From NCBI RefSeq assembly GCF_001428895.1, contig NZ_LMJA01000002.1, forward strand, positions 294,183 to 358,182: a stretch of 64,000 bases of DNA, given 5' to 3'. Below the pieces are notes generated by a model. It had not been told where the DNA came from and did not search any database. It was given only the letters and a program-made list of their open reading frames with translations. Shown here piece after piece: positions 37,334 to 47,232 of the stretch. The position numbers and the translations under genes were made by a program. This stretch comes from Mycobacterium sp. Root265. GTDB taxonomy: Bacteria; Actinomycetota; Actinomycetes; Mycobacteriales; Mycobacteriaceae. Numbering within the stretch: the stretch's first letter is position 1; every line of letters starts with the position of its first letter.

Positions 37334-38713
37334 CTAGGCGACGGCGTCCGCCACCCCTGCTGTCGCCTGGAGGTCATCCACCGTCGCCCCGGCGGGCAGC
37401 GCGCTCAGCCCGAGATGATCCCGCAGGGTGTCGCCGGTGTACTCGGTGCGGAACAGGCCGCGACGCTGCAGTTCGGGGACGACATAGTCGACGAAATCGT
37501 TGAAGGTGCCCGGGCTTTGGGCCGCCGACACCATGAAACCGTCGGCCTCGCCGGACGTGAAGGACTCTTCGATCTGATCGGCGACCTGCGACGCGGTCCC
37601 GACGTACTGGGGCAGCAGCACGCCCTGGGCGTACCACTTGCCGATATCGCGCAGGGTCAGGTTGTCCCGGTTGGCGACGCGACGGGCGGTGTCGAACAGG
37701 CCCTGGGTGCCGGTCACCTGGACGTCCTCCACCGGTGCGTCCAGGTCGTACCGCGAGAAATCGTGATTGGTGTGCACGCTCAGCGTGATCAGCCCGGAGA
37801 TCGGATCGGCCAGTTCGTTGTGGAAAGCCTGCTTCTCCCTGGCGATGGATTCGGTCTCGCCGATGAACGGGATGAAGGCCGGGAAGATCAGCACACCGTC
37901 CGGGTTGCGGCCGAAATTGCTTGCCCGCGACTTGATGTCGTCGTAGTAGGCCCGGCGGCCCTCCGGCGTCGGGTCGATCTCGAAGATGGCCTCGGCCCAG
38001 CGGGCGGCGAAATCCCGTCCGGTGTTCGATGAGCCGGCCTGGATGAGCACCGGACGGCCCTGCGGTGAGCGCGGGACGTTCAGCGGACCGCGGGTGCGGA
38101 AGAACGTGCCCTCATGGTCGACCCGGCGGATCTTGTCCGGGTCGGCGAACACCCCGGTGGCCTTGTCCACCACCAGTGCATCCGGATCCCACGACGACCA
38201 CAGCTCCAGCGCGGTCCGCACGAACTCGTCGGCCCGCTCATAACGGAACTCGTGGTCCAGGTGGTCGTCCTGGCCGAAGTTCTGTGCCTCGCTGGCCGTC
38301 AATGAGGTGACGATATTCCAGGCGACCCGTCCGCGGGTGATGTGGTCCAGGCTGGCGAAGATGCGGGCCAGCTCGTAGGGGTGAAAGTAGGTCGCGGACT
38401 TGGTGATCGCCACGCCCAGCTTCGAGGTGACCGCGCCGATGCTGGCGGCCACGATCGACGGGTCCAGCGTCGCGGTGGCCTGGGTGCCGCGGCGCAGCGG
38501 CTCGGTGATGTCGGCGCCGTACTGGGCCGGGGCGGCCAGCAGGTCGGCGAAGAACACGAAATCGAACTTGCCGCGCTCCAGGATGCGGCCGATGCGGTGG
38601 TAGTACTCCGGGGTGGTGAAGTCGGTATCGCTGCCGGGGTGCCGCCACGCGGCGTGGCTGTGGGTGACCTGGGAGGCGATCTGGAAACCGCCGAGGTGCA
38701 GTTGCTTGGTCAT
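37334..38713 (-). CDS. LLM-class monooxygenase, NtaA/SnaA/DszA type
   Basis: A 459-residue FMN-dependent two-component monooxygenase of the nitrilotriacetate/DszA subgroup. Identifying pieces are HLGGFQIASQVTHSHAAWRHP at the start, DFVFFADLLAAP near 50, SLDHITRGRVAWNIVTSLT near 133 and PVLIQAGSS near 225. An FMN reductase partner should exist elsewhere. Good ribosome site (AAGGAGAG) before ATG 38713. It lies next to a DszC-like enzyme upstream on the same strand but a strong hairpin separates them (38731-38779), so co-transcription may be modulated. Likely substrate is an organosulfur or chelator compound. Confidence 0.88.
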   Translation of the reverse strand: MTKQLHLGGFQIASQVTHSHAAWRHPGSDTDFTTPEYYHRIGRILERGKFDFVFFADLLAAPAQYGADITEPLRRGTQATATLDPSIVAASIGAVTSKLGVAITKSATYFHPYELARIFASLDHITRGRVAWNIVTSLTASEAQNFGQDDHLDHEFRYERADEFVRTALELWSSWDPDALVVDKATGVFADPDKIRRVDHEGTFFRTRGPLNVPRSPQGRPVLIQAGSSNTGRDFAARWAEAIFEIDPTPEGRRAYYDDIKSRASNFGRNPDGVLIFPAFIPFIGETESIAREKQAFHNELADPISGLITLSVHTNHDFSRYDLDAPVEDVQVTGTQGLFDTARRVANRDNLTLRDIGKWYAQGVLLPQYVGTASQVADQIEESFTSGEADGFMVSAAQSPGTFNDFVDYVVPELQRRGLFRTEYTGDTLRDHLGLSALPAGATVDDLQATAGVADAVA

Positions 38714-38730
38714 GGATGGTCTCTCCTTGT

Positions 38731-38779
38731 GATTTCGGCGTGATTCGCTGCGCCTACCGCAGCGGATCACGCCGAAATC
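38731..38779. repeat. 22-bp-stem inverted repeat between the two flavin-enzyme genes
   Basis: Left arm GATTTCGGCGTGATTCGCTG... (38731-38752) pairs with the right arm (38758-38779) through 22 base pairs including one G-U, around a 5-base loop CCTAC. It fills most of the 80-base gap. It could be a terminator lacking a U-tract or a dispersed mycobacterial repeat. Confidence 0.75.
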
Positions 38780-38793
38780 GCCGATTGTGGCGA

Positions 38794-39996
38794 TCAGAAG
38801 TAGGCGTTGGCCGGGATCGGGGTGCCGTGCAGCAGGTTCTGCCCGATGACGCGCGCCTTGAGGCCCACCGGGTTGTGCAGCGTGATGGTGCGGATGTTGC
38901 GCCAGTGCCGGTCCAGGTTGCGCTGCCGGCTGGACGCGCTCGCGCCGCCCAGCTCCAGCAGGCGGGTGGCGGCGATCGGCGCGATATCGTCCAGATGCAC
39001 CTTGACCTTGGCCACCTTCAGCTGCGCCGCGGCGGCCAGCGCCGCGTCCGGCACACCGTCGACCTCGGACTCGGTGGCCGCGCCGATGGCCTCGGCGGCG
39101 TCCAGCACCGCGGTGCGCGCGATGTAGGCCACCGAGGCCAGTTCGCCGAGCTGGCGCTGCAGCAGCGGGTCGTCGGCGGGGCGTTCGGCCAGCGCATGGC
39201 TGAAGCTGCGCTCCCGGGAGCGCAGCAGGTCGACCCCGTCATCGACGACATTGGCCAGGATGCCTGCCACCACGGCATGGATGTAGAGCTGCAGCGACGC
39301 GTACTGGACCGTCGGGACCGGCTCGGCGTCATAGGGGCTGTCGCTGAGCACCTCGTCCTCGGAGACGCTGACACCGGTGAAGGTGGTGGTCCCGGTACCG
39401 GTGCGGCGCTGCCCGAACCCGTCCCAGTCGTCGATGATCTTGACGCCGGGCCGGTCTGCGGGCACCACCACGACGGCCACGGAGTCGTGATCGGTGGTCG
39501 CGGTGGTGGTCAGGTAGTCCGAGAACAGCGTGCCGGTGCTGTAGAACTTCTCGCCGTCGAGCCGGAAACCACCGGCCGGGTTGGGGAGCAGCCGGGTGTT
39601 GAAGACCAGGCTGCCGACGGCCTGCGTGCCCTTCTCGCTGAACGCGTTTCCGAAGATCTTGCCCTCGGACACCAGGTCGAGCCATCTGCGCGACTGCGAG
39701 CGCAGCCGCTCCTCGACGAACCAGAAGTGGGCGCGGAAGATGTGCGCGACAATGGGATCTGCCTGCGCGACATCGATCACCGCGGAAAACATCTGCGGCA
39801 CAGTGAGTCCTGCGCCACCGAACTCGGCAGGAAGTCGTAGTGTGCCGAAGCCGGCGCGCTTGAGGGCGGCGACCTGATCAAAAGGGTTCTCGTCGTTGAG
39901 GTCTCGGTCTCGGGATCCGGAGCCGATACTGCTCAGCAGATCCTTCCACTCGGGTGTCCCGGGCAGGATGCGCTGGTTGTGTGCGACGGTTGTCAT
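38794..39996 (-). CDS. Acyl-CoA dehydrogenase-fold flavin monooxygenase (SfnB/DszC-like)
   Basis: A 400-residue protein with acyl-CoA dehydrogenase fold: FGTLRLPAEFGGAGLTV near 55, the FMN region FSEKGTQAVGSL near 125 and SWITCH-like EKFYSTGTLFSDY near 152. C-terminal HNPVGLKARVIGQNLLHG is typical of the DszC/SfnB branch, which oxidises organosulfur or related compounds with FMNH2. ATG 39996 lies 8 bases after TACAAA (40005-40010) and may be leaderless; ATG 40005 is the alternative. It precedes an LLM monooxygenase on the same strand, an arrangement typical of sulfur-scavenging pairs. Confidence 0.85.
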   Translation of the reverse strand: MTTVAHNQRILPGTPEWKDLLSSIGSGSRDRDLNDENPFDQVAALKRAGFGTLRLPAEFGGAGLTVPQMFSAVIDVAQADPIVAHIFRAHFWFVEERLRSQSRRWLDLVSEGKIFGNAFSEKGTQAVGSLVFNTRLLPNPAGGFRLDGEKFYSTGTLFSDYLTTTATTDHDSVAVVVVPADRPGVKIIDDWDGFGQRRTGTGTTTFTGVSVSEDEVLSDSPYDAEPVPTVQYASLQLYIHAVVAGILANVVDDGVDLLRSRERSFSHALAERPADDPLLQRQLGELASVAYIARTAVLDAAEAIGAATESEVDGVPDAALAAAAQLKVAKVKVHLDDIAPIAATRLLELGGASASSRQRNLDRHWRNIRTITLHNPVGLKARVIGQNLLHGTPIPANAYF

Positions 39997-40118
39997 GTCG
40001 ACCATTTGTACTGGTGGCACCCACCGGGCCGCACTGCTTGCGATCACCGCGATCCTGAGAGTCACCCGGTGGATGCTCAGGGTGTGGCCGTTCGGGGCGC
40101 GGGGCAGAATGGTGGGTG

Positions 40119-41411
40119 ATGACGATGTCCGCCAAGCGCCGCAAGGCCCACGACAAGCTGGCCGCCCTGCCCGGCGTGCGCCCCATCCGCCGGCCGGTGA
40201 CCCGTGCCGGGGACGCGGTGTCCGACCCGCATCACGCGGCGTTCGACCTGTACTACGTGCGTGTCGGCCGCAAGACGGCCCACCCGGTGGTGGTCATCCC
40301 CGGCGGCCCGGGGCTCGCGTCGGTGGCGCCGTACCGGGCGTTCCGGCGGCACGCGGCCGCCGCGGGCTTCGACGTGATCATGATCGAGCATCGCGGGGTG
40401 GGGCTGTCCCGCCACGACGACGCCGGCGTGGACCTGCCGCCGGAGGCGATCACGGTCAAGCAGGTGGTCGACGATGTCGCCGCGGTGCTCGACGATGCCG
40501 GGGTCGAGACCGCGCACATCTACGGCAGCTCCTACGGCTCCTACATCGCGGCGGGCGTCGGTGTGCGGCATCCGGGCCGGGTCGCCGGGATGGTGCTGGA
40601 CGGCCCGGTGCTGTCGGCCGGCGATATCGACGAGATGCGCACGGCGATCCGCGGGCTGCTCTGGGACGGCACCGACGCCCCCGAAGACACCGACGATCCG
40701 GCCCCCGATCTGGCACTCAAGGTCCGCACGCTCGCCGATGAGGGGATGAGGCTCGACGGATCAGCTCAGGTCGCCAGCATGGTGTACGAGTACGGGGGCG
40801 TCGGTCTGCTCAACCGCCAGCTCGACCTGCTGCTGCACGGGCGCACGCTGCTGTGGGCCGGACTGAGCAGGGCATTACGGATCACCCAGCGCAAGACACC
40901 GTATCGGCACGAGGACGATCTGGTGGGGCGTATCGCCTTCCGCGAACTCAACTTTGCCGGAGAGCCCGACGGGCTACCGCTGGATCCGTCGGTGGTGATG
41001 CGGGAAATCCACGAACCGGCCCAGGAATTCGAGCGTGAGCCGTTCGACCTCGTCGCGGCGATGCCCGAATTCGACTGGCCCACCGCGGTGTTGTCGGGTG
41101 GCCGGGACCTCACCACGCCGCCCGCGGTGGCGCGTCAGGTGGCTGATCTCATCCCCGGCGCCACGCTGGTGACCTTGCCCACCGCCGGCCACAGCGTGCT
41201 GGACACCCGGGAGCGGGCGGCGCTGGAGGTCATCGGTGCGCTGCGGATCGGGGCGGTGCACACCCTGGCCGACCGCGGCGTGGAACTGGACAATCTGCCC
41301 GTCAACCCGCTCGTGCGGACCGCGATCACCGTGATCTCGGCGGCCGCCGCCCTGGAATCGACACTGCCGGCGGCGGTGCCGCGGATCGTGTCGCGGATCA
41401 GGGTTTCATGA
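40119..41411 (+). CDS. Alpha/beta-hydrolase, proline iminopeptidase-like
   Basis: A 430-residue hydrolase. The oxyanion HGGPG-type motif is PGGPGLAS near 60. The nucleophile elbow is YGSSYGSY (Ser near 140), and the catalytic Asp and His are probably in SGGRDLTTPP and AGHSVLD near the C-terminus. A lid domain lies between. The GGPG motif suggests aminopeptidase or ester hydrolase activity, though the substrate is unknown. ATG 40119 follows the -10 CAGAAT (40105-40110) by 8 bases and seems leaderless; GTG 40116 also exists. It overlaps convergently with the oppA 3' end by 14 bases. Confidence 0.87.
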   Translation: MTMSAKRRKAHDKLAALPGVRPIRRPVTRAGDAVSDPHHAAFDLYYVRVGRKTAHPVVVIPGGPGLASVAPYRAFRRHAAAAGFDVIMIEHRGVGLSRHDDAGVDLPPEAITVKQVVDDVAAVLDDAGVETAHIYGSSYGSYIAAGVGVRHPGRVAGMVLDGPVLSAGDIDEMRTAIRGLLWDGTDAPEDTDDPAPDLALKVRTLADEGMRLDGSAQVASMVYEYGGVGLLNRQLDLLLHGRTLLWAGLSRALRITQRKTPYRHEDDLVGRIAFRELNFAGEPDGLPLDPSVVMREIHEPAQEFEREPFDLVAAMPEFDWPTAVLSGGRDLTTPPAVARQVADLIPGATLVTLPTAGHSVLDTRERAALEVIGALRIGAVHTLADRGVELDNLPVNPLVRTAITVISAAAALESTLPAAVPRIVSRIRVS

Positions 41412-43065
41412 ATCCGATCGCCGAGAAGTTGACGTCCCCGATACCGCTGGGGCCGTAGTTCGCCAGGGTGCTGCGGACCGCGACGTTGCCCGGGGCCTGG
41501 AACAGCGGCAGGCTGTGGCCTTCGGTCCAGATCAGCTTGTCGAGCTCATTGGCCAAAGTGCGTGCCTTGGCCGGGTCCAGCTCGGAGAGCGTCTCTTCGA
41601 TCTTGGCGTCGATCTCGGGGCTGCCGATCTTGCCGTAGTTGCTCTCGCCCTGCGCCGCGTAGATCTGGGTGAGGCTGGCCAGCGGGAACGCATCACCGCC
41701 CCAGGCGAACTGGGCAATGTCGAAGTTCCCGATGGTGACGTAGTCGGGGAACAGCGCACCGCCGGGCGCGGGCACCAACTCGAGGTTGATGCCGATCTGG
41801 GCGAGCTGGTTCTGCGCGATCTGGGCGACCGCGCGGGTGCTCGCACCGTCGTAGAACACATTGCGGATCTTGAGCTGCTTGCCGTCCTTCTCGCGGAACT
41901 GGCCGTTCTGCGTCCAGCCGAGCGCGTCGAGTTCGCTCTTGGCCGCCTCCGGGTCGAAGGGCACGCTGTTGTCCTGGTAGCCCTCCTGACCGGCCAGGTA
42001 GATGTGGTTGTTCAGCGATGTCGGGTTGTCGGCCAGCCCGCGCTGGGTGACCGCGGCGATGGCCTGGCGGTCGAGGCCCTTCATGACGGCGGTGCGCAGG
42101 CCGGGATCGGACAGGATCGCGCCCTGGTTGCCGTTGATGGTCAGGTGGTACCAGTTCGGCGCCGGCGCCCGCCGGATCGTGACACCGGCGGTGCGCTTGG
42201 CGTTCTCCAGATCGTCCAGCGAGGCCAGCCCGGCCGCATCCAGGGCGTTGTTCTGCAGCGCCGGGATCACTGCGGCGTCATCGAGCACGGTGTAGGTGAT
42301 GGAATCCAGCAGCGGCGGTGTTCCCCACCATTTCGGGTTGCGGGTCAAGATGATTCGCTGCGCACCCCGGTCGACGGTACTGATGGTGAACGGTCCCGCC
42401 GACACCGACGGCCCGTTGAGGAAGCCCTTGTTGAACGCCTCCGGGTCCGAGGTCACCGCCTTGGGCGCGAGCATTGCGTTGCCTGCGAACATTCCGCGCC
42501 AGTCGGCGAAGTGCCTGTCGAAGGTGATGACGGCCTGTCGCTCATCGACCCCCTTGGTCACCGAGGCCACCCGCTCGCTGCCGTTGGGCGAGGCGAACAG
42601 GAATCTCTTGTCCTTGCCGCTGGTGGCGTTGATCTGGGCGGCCATGTCCTCCCAGGTGATCGGTGAGCCGTCCGACCAGACCGCCTTGGGGTTGATCGTG
42701 TAGGTGACGATCTGCGGTTCGGTGCTGGTGAGTTCGACGCTGGTGAAGTAGTCGCTGTTGACCGTCATCTCGCCGTTGGGCTTGATGACGAAGGCGCGGG
42801 GCAGCGTCGCCCGCAGCATCCTGCCGAGCTCGCCGAGGTTGCCGTCGACGTGCAGGTAGTTGAAGTTGGGCGGGAAGCCGGTCAGCGCCAGCCGCAGATT
42901 GCCGCCCTGCTGCAGGGTGGTCGGGTCCTGCGGGTTGATGTCCGCGGTCGCGCCGATCTCGGCATTACCTCCGGCCGACGGCACCGAGGTGTCGGGGGCC
43001 GAACAACCGGTCAGGGCAAGCGTCACCGCTGCGCCCACCGCGAGCAGACGTGAAATCGCACTCAT
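41398..43065 (-). CDS. oppA: OppA oligopeptide-binding lipoprotein
   Basis: A 555-residue solute-binding lipoprotein with lipobox LTGC (Cys21). It has the SBP_bac_5 fold with AVWSDGSPITWEDM near 136 and peptide-contact region YHLTINGNQ near 300. It receives peptides outside the membrane and passes them to OppBC. It is the last gene of oppBCDA and lies 11 bases after the oppD stop. The order and length match M. tuberculosis Rv1280c. Confidence 0.93.
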   Translation of the reverse strand: MSAISRLLAVGAAVTLALTGCSAPDTSVPSAGGNAEIGATADINPQDPTTLQQGGNLRLALTGFPPNFNYLHVDGNLGELGRMLRATLPRAFVIKPNGEMTVNSDYFTSVELTSTEPQIVTYTINPKAVWSDGSPITWEDMAAQINATSGKDKRFLFASPNGSERVASVTKGVDERQAVITFDRHFADWRGMFAGNAMLAPKAVTSDPEAFNKGFLNGPSVSAGPFTISTVDRGAQRIILTRNPKWWGTPPLLDSITYTVLDDAAVIPALQNNALDAAGLASLDDLENAKRTAGVTIRRAPAPNWYHLTINGNQGAILSDPGLRTAVMKGLDRQAIAAVTQRGLADNPTSLNNHIYLAGQEGYQDNSVPFDPEAAKSELDALGWTQNGQFREKDGKQLKIRNVFYDGASTRAVAQIAQNQLAQIGINLELVPAPGGALFPDYVTIGNFDIAQFAWGGDAFPLASLTQIYAAQGESNYGKIGSPEIDAKIEETLSELDPAKARTLANELDKLIWTEGHSLPLFQAPGNVAVRSTLANYGPSGIGDVNFSAIGFMKP

Positions 43066-43076
43066 GCGTCCAGACT

Positions 43077-44912
43077 CTAACCGGGATCGGGCTGGTGGCG
43101 GGGGACCGCCGACAGCAGGCGACGGGTGTACTCGTGTTGCGGAGCGCCGAACACCTGCTCGCTGTCACCCTGTTCGACGACGCGGCCCTTGTGCATCACC
43201 GCCACCCGGTGGGCCAGGTGCCGCACCACCGACAGATCGTGGGAGACGAACAGGTACGCCAGCCCGAAACGCTCCTGCAGGTCCAACAGCAGGTTGATGA
43301 TGCCGGCCTGGATCGACACGTCCAGCGCCGACACCGGCTCGTCCAGCGCCAGGATCTTGGGTTGCAGCGCCAATGCCCGGGCGATGCCGATCCGTTGCTT
43401 CTGCCCGCCGGAGAATTCCGCCGGGTAGCGTCCGGCGTCCTCGCGGCGCAATCCGACCAGGCCGAGTAGTTCGGCCACCCGCTCTTCGGCTCTTGCGCGA
43501 TCGAAACCGTTGGCGCGCAATGGTTCCGCCAGTACATCGAGTACCGGCAGGCGCGGGTCCAATGAGGCGACCGGGTCCTGGAAGACCACCTGCAGATCGC
43601 CGCGCAGCAGCCGCCGGCCCGGCCGGTCCAGTTTCGCCACATCGGTGCCGAGGACCTCGATGGTGCCGGACTGCGGGGCGGTCAGCTCTAGAACCTGATG
43701 CAGTGTCGTGGACTTGCCGGACCCTGACTCGCCCACGATGCCCAGGGTGCGGCCCTGATGCAGGTCGAAGCTGACACCGTCGACTGCGCGCACCTCGCCC
43801 ACCCGGCGGCGGAACACCACACCCTTGGTCAGGGCGTAGGTCTTGGCCAGATCGCGCACCCGCAGCACGATCTCACCGCTGTCTTCGGCCGGATCCGCCT
43901 GCGGTGTGAGCGGCACCCCGTAGATATCGGCCGCGCTGCGCCCGCGGACCTGTTGGTGTCTGATGCAGGCGACTTGGTGGGCCGGGCCCACCGTGACGAG
44001 TTCGGGTTCGGCGGTGTGGCAGGCGTCGATCACCAGGGGGCAGCGGGGGGTGAACGGGCAGCCCGGCGGCAGCGCCGCCAGGGACGGGGGCGCACCCGGT
44101 ATGGGCACCAGGCGTTCACCGCGGGGTGCGTCCAGGCGGGGCACCGACCCGAGCAGCCCTGCGGTGTAGGGCATCCGGCGGTTGCGGTACAACTCGGCGA
44201 CCGGCGCGGTCTCGACCGCCCGGCCGGCGTACATCACCAATGCGCGGTCGGCGAATTCGGCGACGACCCCGAGATCGTGGGTGATGATCAGCACGCCGGC
44301 ACCGGTGACATCGCGTGCGGTGCGCAGTACGTCGAGGATCTGGGCCTGCACGGTCACATCGAGCGCCGTCGTGGGTTCGTCACAGATCAGCAGATCGGGG
44401 TCGTTGGCGATGGCAATCGCGATGACCACGCGTTGCCGCTCGCCACCGGACAATTCGTGCGGGAACGCCCGGGCACGTTGGTCGGGCTGGGCGATGCCGA
44501 CGAGTTCGAGCAGTTCGACCGCGCGGGTCCGGGCCTGGCGGGCGCCGATATCGCGCCGGTGGATCCGGATGGCCTCGGCGATCTGATCGCCGACGGTGTA
44601 CACCGGGGTCAGCGCCGACATCGGATCCTGGAAGACGGTGCCGATCCGGGCGCCGCGGATGCGCGACATCTGCGCGTCGGGCAGCCCGATGAGCTCGTCG
44701 CCCTGCAGCCGAACCGAACCGGACACCTCGGCGAACTCGGGGAGCAGACCGATGACCGCCATTGCGCCGGCCGACTTGCCCGCCCCGGACTCGCCGACCA
44801 GCGCGACCACCTCACCGGAATTCACGTGGTAGTTCAGCCCACGGACGGCGGCCACGGTTTCGGTGTCGGTGGGGAACTCGACCCGCAGGTCGCGCACTTC
44901 GAGCAGTGTCAT
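43077..44912 (-). CDS. oppD: OppD: fused double ATPase of the oligopeptide transporter
   Basis: A 611-residue protein with two complete ABC ATPase domains, equal to OppD plus OppF fused. First Walker [10 protein letters not shown] at about 40-48 with signature LSGGERQRV; second Walker [10 protein letters not shown] near 394 with [10 protein letters not shown] Cys-rich region [20 protein letters not shown] near 285 may bind a 4Fe-4S cluster, as in other Opp/Dpp ATPases. The gene overlaps oppC by ATGA. This fused form is the usual mycobacterial arrangement. Confidence 0.94.
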   Translation of the reverse strand: MTLLEVRDLRVEFPTDTETVAAVRGLNYHVNSGEVVALVGESGAGKSAGAMAVIGLLPEFAEVSGSVRLQGDELIGLPDAQMSRIRGARIGTVFQDPMSALTPVYTVGDQIAEAIRIHRRDIGARQARTRAVELLELVGIAQPDQRARAFPHELSGGERQRVVIAIAIANDPDLLICDEPTTALDVTVQAQILDVLRTARDVTGAGVLIITHDLGVVAEFADRALVMYAGRAVETAPVAELYRNRRMPYTAGLLGSVPRLDAPRGERLVPIPGAPPSLAALPPGCPFTPRCPLVIDACHTAEPELVTVGPAHQVACIRHQQVRGRSAADIYGVPLTPQADPAEDSGEIVLRVRDLAKTYALTKGVVFRRRVGEVRAVDGVSFDLHQGRTLGIVGESGSGKSTTLHQVLELTAPQSGTIEVLGTDVAKLDRPGRRLLRGDLQVVFQDPVASLDPRLPVLDVLAEPLRANGFDRARAEERVAELLGLVGLRREDAGRYPAEFSGGQKQRIGIARALALQPKILALDEPVSALDVSIQAGIINLLLDLQERFGLAYLFVSHDLSVVRHLAHRVAVMHKGRVVEQGDSEQVFGAPQHEYTRRLLSAVPRHQPDPG

Positions 44913-45796
44913 GAGCGCCGCCGCCGCGGTCGGGCTGCCGGGTCGAGCGCGTCGCGCAGACCGTCACCGATCAGGTTGGCGCACAGCACGATCAGCACCA
45001 ACACACCGGCGGGGAACAGGAACACCCAGGGGAATGTCGTCACCGACCGGGTGCCGTCGGCGATCAGGGTGCCCAGTGAGACATCGGGTGGCTGCACGCC
45101 GAACCCCAAAAAGCTCAGCCCGGTCTCGGCCAGGATCGCGATACCGACGTTCAAGGCGGTGTCGATGATCAGGATGGAAGCCACGTTGGGCAGGATGTGG
45201 CGGACGATGATCCGCCGGTTCGAAACGCCCATGTACCGTGCCGCGGAGACGAACTCGCGTTCCCGCAGGCTCATCGTCATGCCGCGCACGATGCGGGAAC
45301 TGATCATCCAGCTGAACCCCGACAGCAGCACGATCAGCCACAGCACGCTGCCGCCGGACTCGCGGATGCGTGGCGTCACGATCGCGATGAGCAGGAAGCT
45401 GGGAACGACCAGCAGCAGATCGACGATCCACATCAGGGCGCGGTCGCGCCAGCCCCCGAAGTACCCGGCGATCGCACCGACGGTGGCGGCGATCAGGGTC
45501 GAGATGAATGCCACGGCCACGCCGATCAGCAGCGACTTCTGCATGCCGCGCAGCGTCTGCGCCAGCAGGTCCTGACCGATCGAGTTGGTGCCGAACCAGT
45601 GCACCGTCGTCGGGGGCTGTTGCAGCGCGTAGTAGTCCAGATCGGTGTGCGAATAGGGCAGCAGCGGGGGCAGCGCCCAGCAACTGATGAACAGCAGGGC
45701 GAGCACCGCCAGGGAGATGACGGCGGGCCGGTTGCGCAGGAACCGGCGCAGCACCAGGGTGCGCCGGGACACGAATCGGTACTCGGTATCGGTCAT
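44909..45796 (-). CDS. oppC: OppC oligopeptide permease
   Basis: A 295-residue permease with about six hydrophobic segments, including an N-terminal helix at 22-45 before an extracytoplasmic loop. The cytoplasmic EAA loop reads [24 protein letters not shown] near 185. It forms the pore with OppB. ATG 45796 overlaps the oppB stop (ATGA) and lacks the long upstream extension that would run through oppB. Confidence 0.94.
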   Translation of the reverse strand: MTDTEYRFVSRRTLVLRRFLRNRPAVISLAVLALLFISCWALPPLLPYSHTDLDYYALQQPPTTVHWFGTNSIGQDLLAQTLRGMQKSLLIGVAVAFISTLIAATVGAIAGYFGGWRDRALMWIVDLLLVVPSFLLIAIVTPRIRESGGSVLWLIVLLSGFSWMISSRIVRGMTMSLREREFVSAARYMGVSNRRIIVRHILPNVASILIIDTALNVGIAILAETGLSFLGFGVQPPDVSLGTLIADGTRSVTTFPWVFLFPAGVLVLIVLCANLIGDGLRDALDPAARPRRRRS

Positions 45797-46770
45797 CCCA
45801 CACGCACCCGTGGATCGAGGGCGGCGTAGACGACATCGGAGAGCAGGCCGGCGAGCAGGATCGTGACGCCGGTGAAGACGGTGATGGCGACCACGATATT
45901 GGTGTCCTGGGTGGTGATGCCCTGAATGACCCACTCGCCCATGCCGTGCCAACCGAAAATCTTCTCGACGAACACCGCACCGGTGAACAGCCCGCCGACG
46001 CTGTAGGCGAACAGGGTGGCCATCGGGATGAGCGCGGTGCGCAGGCCGTGTTTGAACAGCGCCTGGCGGCGGGTGAGTCCCTTGGCCCGCGCCGTGCGGA
46101 TGAAGTCCTGCCCCAACACATCCAGCATGGCGTTGCGCTGGTAGCGGCTGAACCCGGCGATGGAGGCCAGCGCCAGCGTGAACGTCGGCAGCACCAGATG
46201 CTGTATCCGGTCCACGAACTGGTTCCACCACCCGCCCACCGCATCGGGGGACGTCTCCCCGGTGTATTCGAACAATTGCAGCCCGAGTATCGAATTCACC
46301 TTCAGCGCACCGAGAATCAGCAGGTTGGCGATCACAAACGTGGGGGCGCTGATGATCAGCAGCGAGGCCACGGTGATGGCGCGATCGGAGAAACGGTACT
46401 GCCGGATGGCGCCCCAGGCGCCGACCACGACCCCGATGATCGTGCCGATGACCGACCCGATCAGCACCAGTCGCAGGCTCACCCCGATGCGGCGCCACAG
46501 TTCGTCGGTGACCGGCTGTCCGGTGACGGTGGTGCCGAAGTCGCCGCGGACGGCTCCGGACACCCAGTCCGCGTAACGCACCGGGATCGGCTTGTCGAGG
46601 TTGAGCTCGGCGGCCTTGGCGTCGATGACCGCCTGCGGCGGGCGCGGGTTGCGCTCCAGCAGGCTGTCCAGTGGGGAGAACGTCAGCGATGTCAGCGTGA
46701 ATGCGAGGATCGAGGCCAGCGCCAGCAGGATGACGTAGTTGAGCAGCCGGCGCGCCAGGAACCGGGTCAT
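45793..46770 (-). CDS. oppB: OppB oligopeptide permease
   Basis: A 325-residue permease. N-terminal MTRFLARRLLNYVILLALAS begins with a membrane helix, and the EAA loop QDFIRTARAKGLTRRQALFKHGLR is near 215. It is the first gene of the opp operon. ATG 46770 gives the family start; the longer frame upstream enters the divergent region. The 118-base region to the divergent small secreted gene contains a hairpin-like CGCGCCG (46819-46825) and CGGCGCG-TTTT (46848-46858) but no clear -10/-35 pair. Confidence 0.92.
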   Translation of the reverse strand: MTRFLARRLLNYVILLALASILAFTLTSLTFSPLDSLLERNPRPPQAVIDAKAAELNLDKPIPVRYADWVSGAVRGDFGTTVTGQPVTDELWRRIGVSLRLVLIGSVIGTIIGVVVGAWGAIRQYRFSDRAITVASLLIISAPTFVIANLLILGALKVNSILGLQLFEYTGETSPDAVGGWWNQFVDRIQHLVLPTFTLALASIAGFSRYQRNAMLDVLGQDFIRTARAKGLTRRQALFKHGLRTALIPMATLFAYSVGGLFTGAVFVEKIFGWHGMGEWVIQGITTQDTNIVVAITVFTGVTILLAGLLSDVVYAALDPRVRVG

Positions 46771-46888
46771 CCGATGGATCCGCTGCTGGGCTGCATGCGG
46801 AACAGGGTAGGAGATGGACGCGCCGCTGGTGCGCCGACGCCGGCGAACGGCGCGTTTTCGTGACGGACCGGGCGGGTAGCCGAGTGTC

Positions 46889-47113
46889 ATGACATCGAAC
46901 AAACTGAAGCTGCTGTGTGCCGGCGCCGGCGTCGGTGCGATGCTGACCATGGCGGGTGTTTCCGTGGTTCAGGGCGCCACGTTCAGCGCCGATCCGGCCC
47001 CGCCGGGCCCCGGTCCGGGTGTCACCGCGCCGGAGACCACCGAGCCGCTGGCACCCGGCGACAACATCGATGTGACCACCGCACCGCGGGAAGCCGACGA
47101 ATCGGGGACCTGA
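46889..47113 (+). CDS. Small secreted Pro/Thr-rich protein, tandem copy 1
   Basis: A 74-residue product. The N-terminal MTSNKLKLLCAGAGVGAML forms a signal peptide or anchor, followed by FSADPAPPGPGPG and an acidic Thr/Pro tail. The first 35 residues are nearly identical to the next gene (MTSNKLKLLFAGAGVGAV...). No ribosome-binding site is obvious. A clear terminator follows at 47128-47161. No function is recognised. Confidence 0.7.
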   Translation: MTSNKLKLLCAGAGVGAMLTMAGVSVVQGATFSADPAPPGPGPGVTAPETTEPLAPGDNIDVTTAPREADESGT

Positions 47114-47127
47114 TCACTCACCGCGGG

Positions 47128-47161
47128 AAGGCCGGGCCGGATCACATCCGCCCGGCCTTTT
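47128..47161 (+). terminator. Rho-independent-type terminator between the tandem secreted genes
   Basis: Stem AAGGCCGGGC (47128-47137) pairs with GCCCGGCCTT (47150-47159), with an inner GGAT/ATCC pair and a small loop, and is followed by a TTTT run (47158-47161). It lies 15 bases after the first gene and closes it off from the second. Confidence 0.75.
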
Positions 47162-47232
47162 CGCTGTGTAAACCGAAGGTGAATTCACGCGGCCTGGGTT
47201 TCATGCCCGGGGGTAGGGGTAACCCACCCGGC

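Noticed and set aside
46819-46858. Hairpin CGCGCCG...CGGCGCG-TTTT between oppB and the small secreted gene
   Set aside because: It looks like a terminator but lies between divergent genes, with no upstream transcript on the plus strand to end. Its role is unclear and the arms are only 7 bp.
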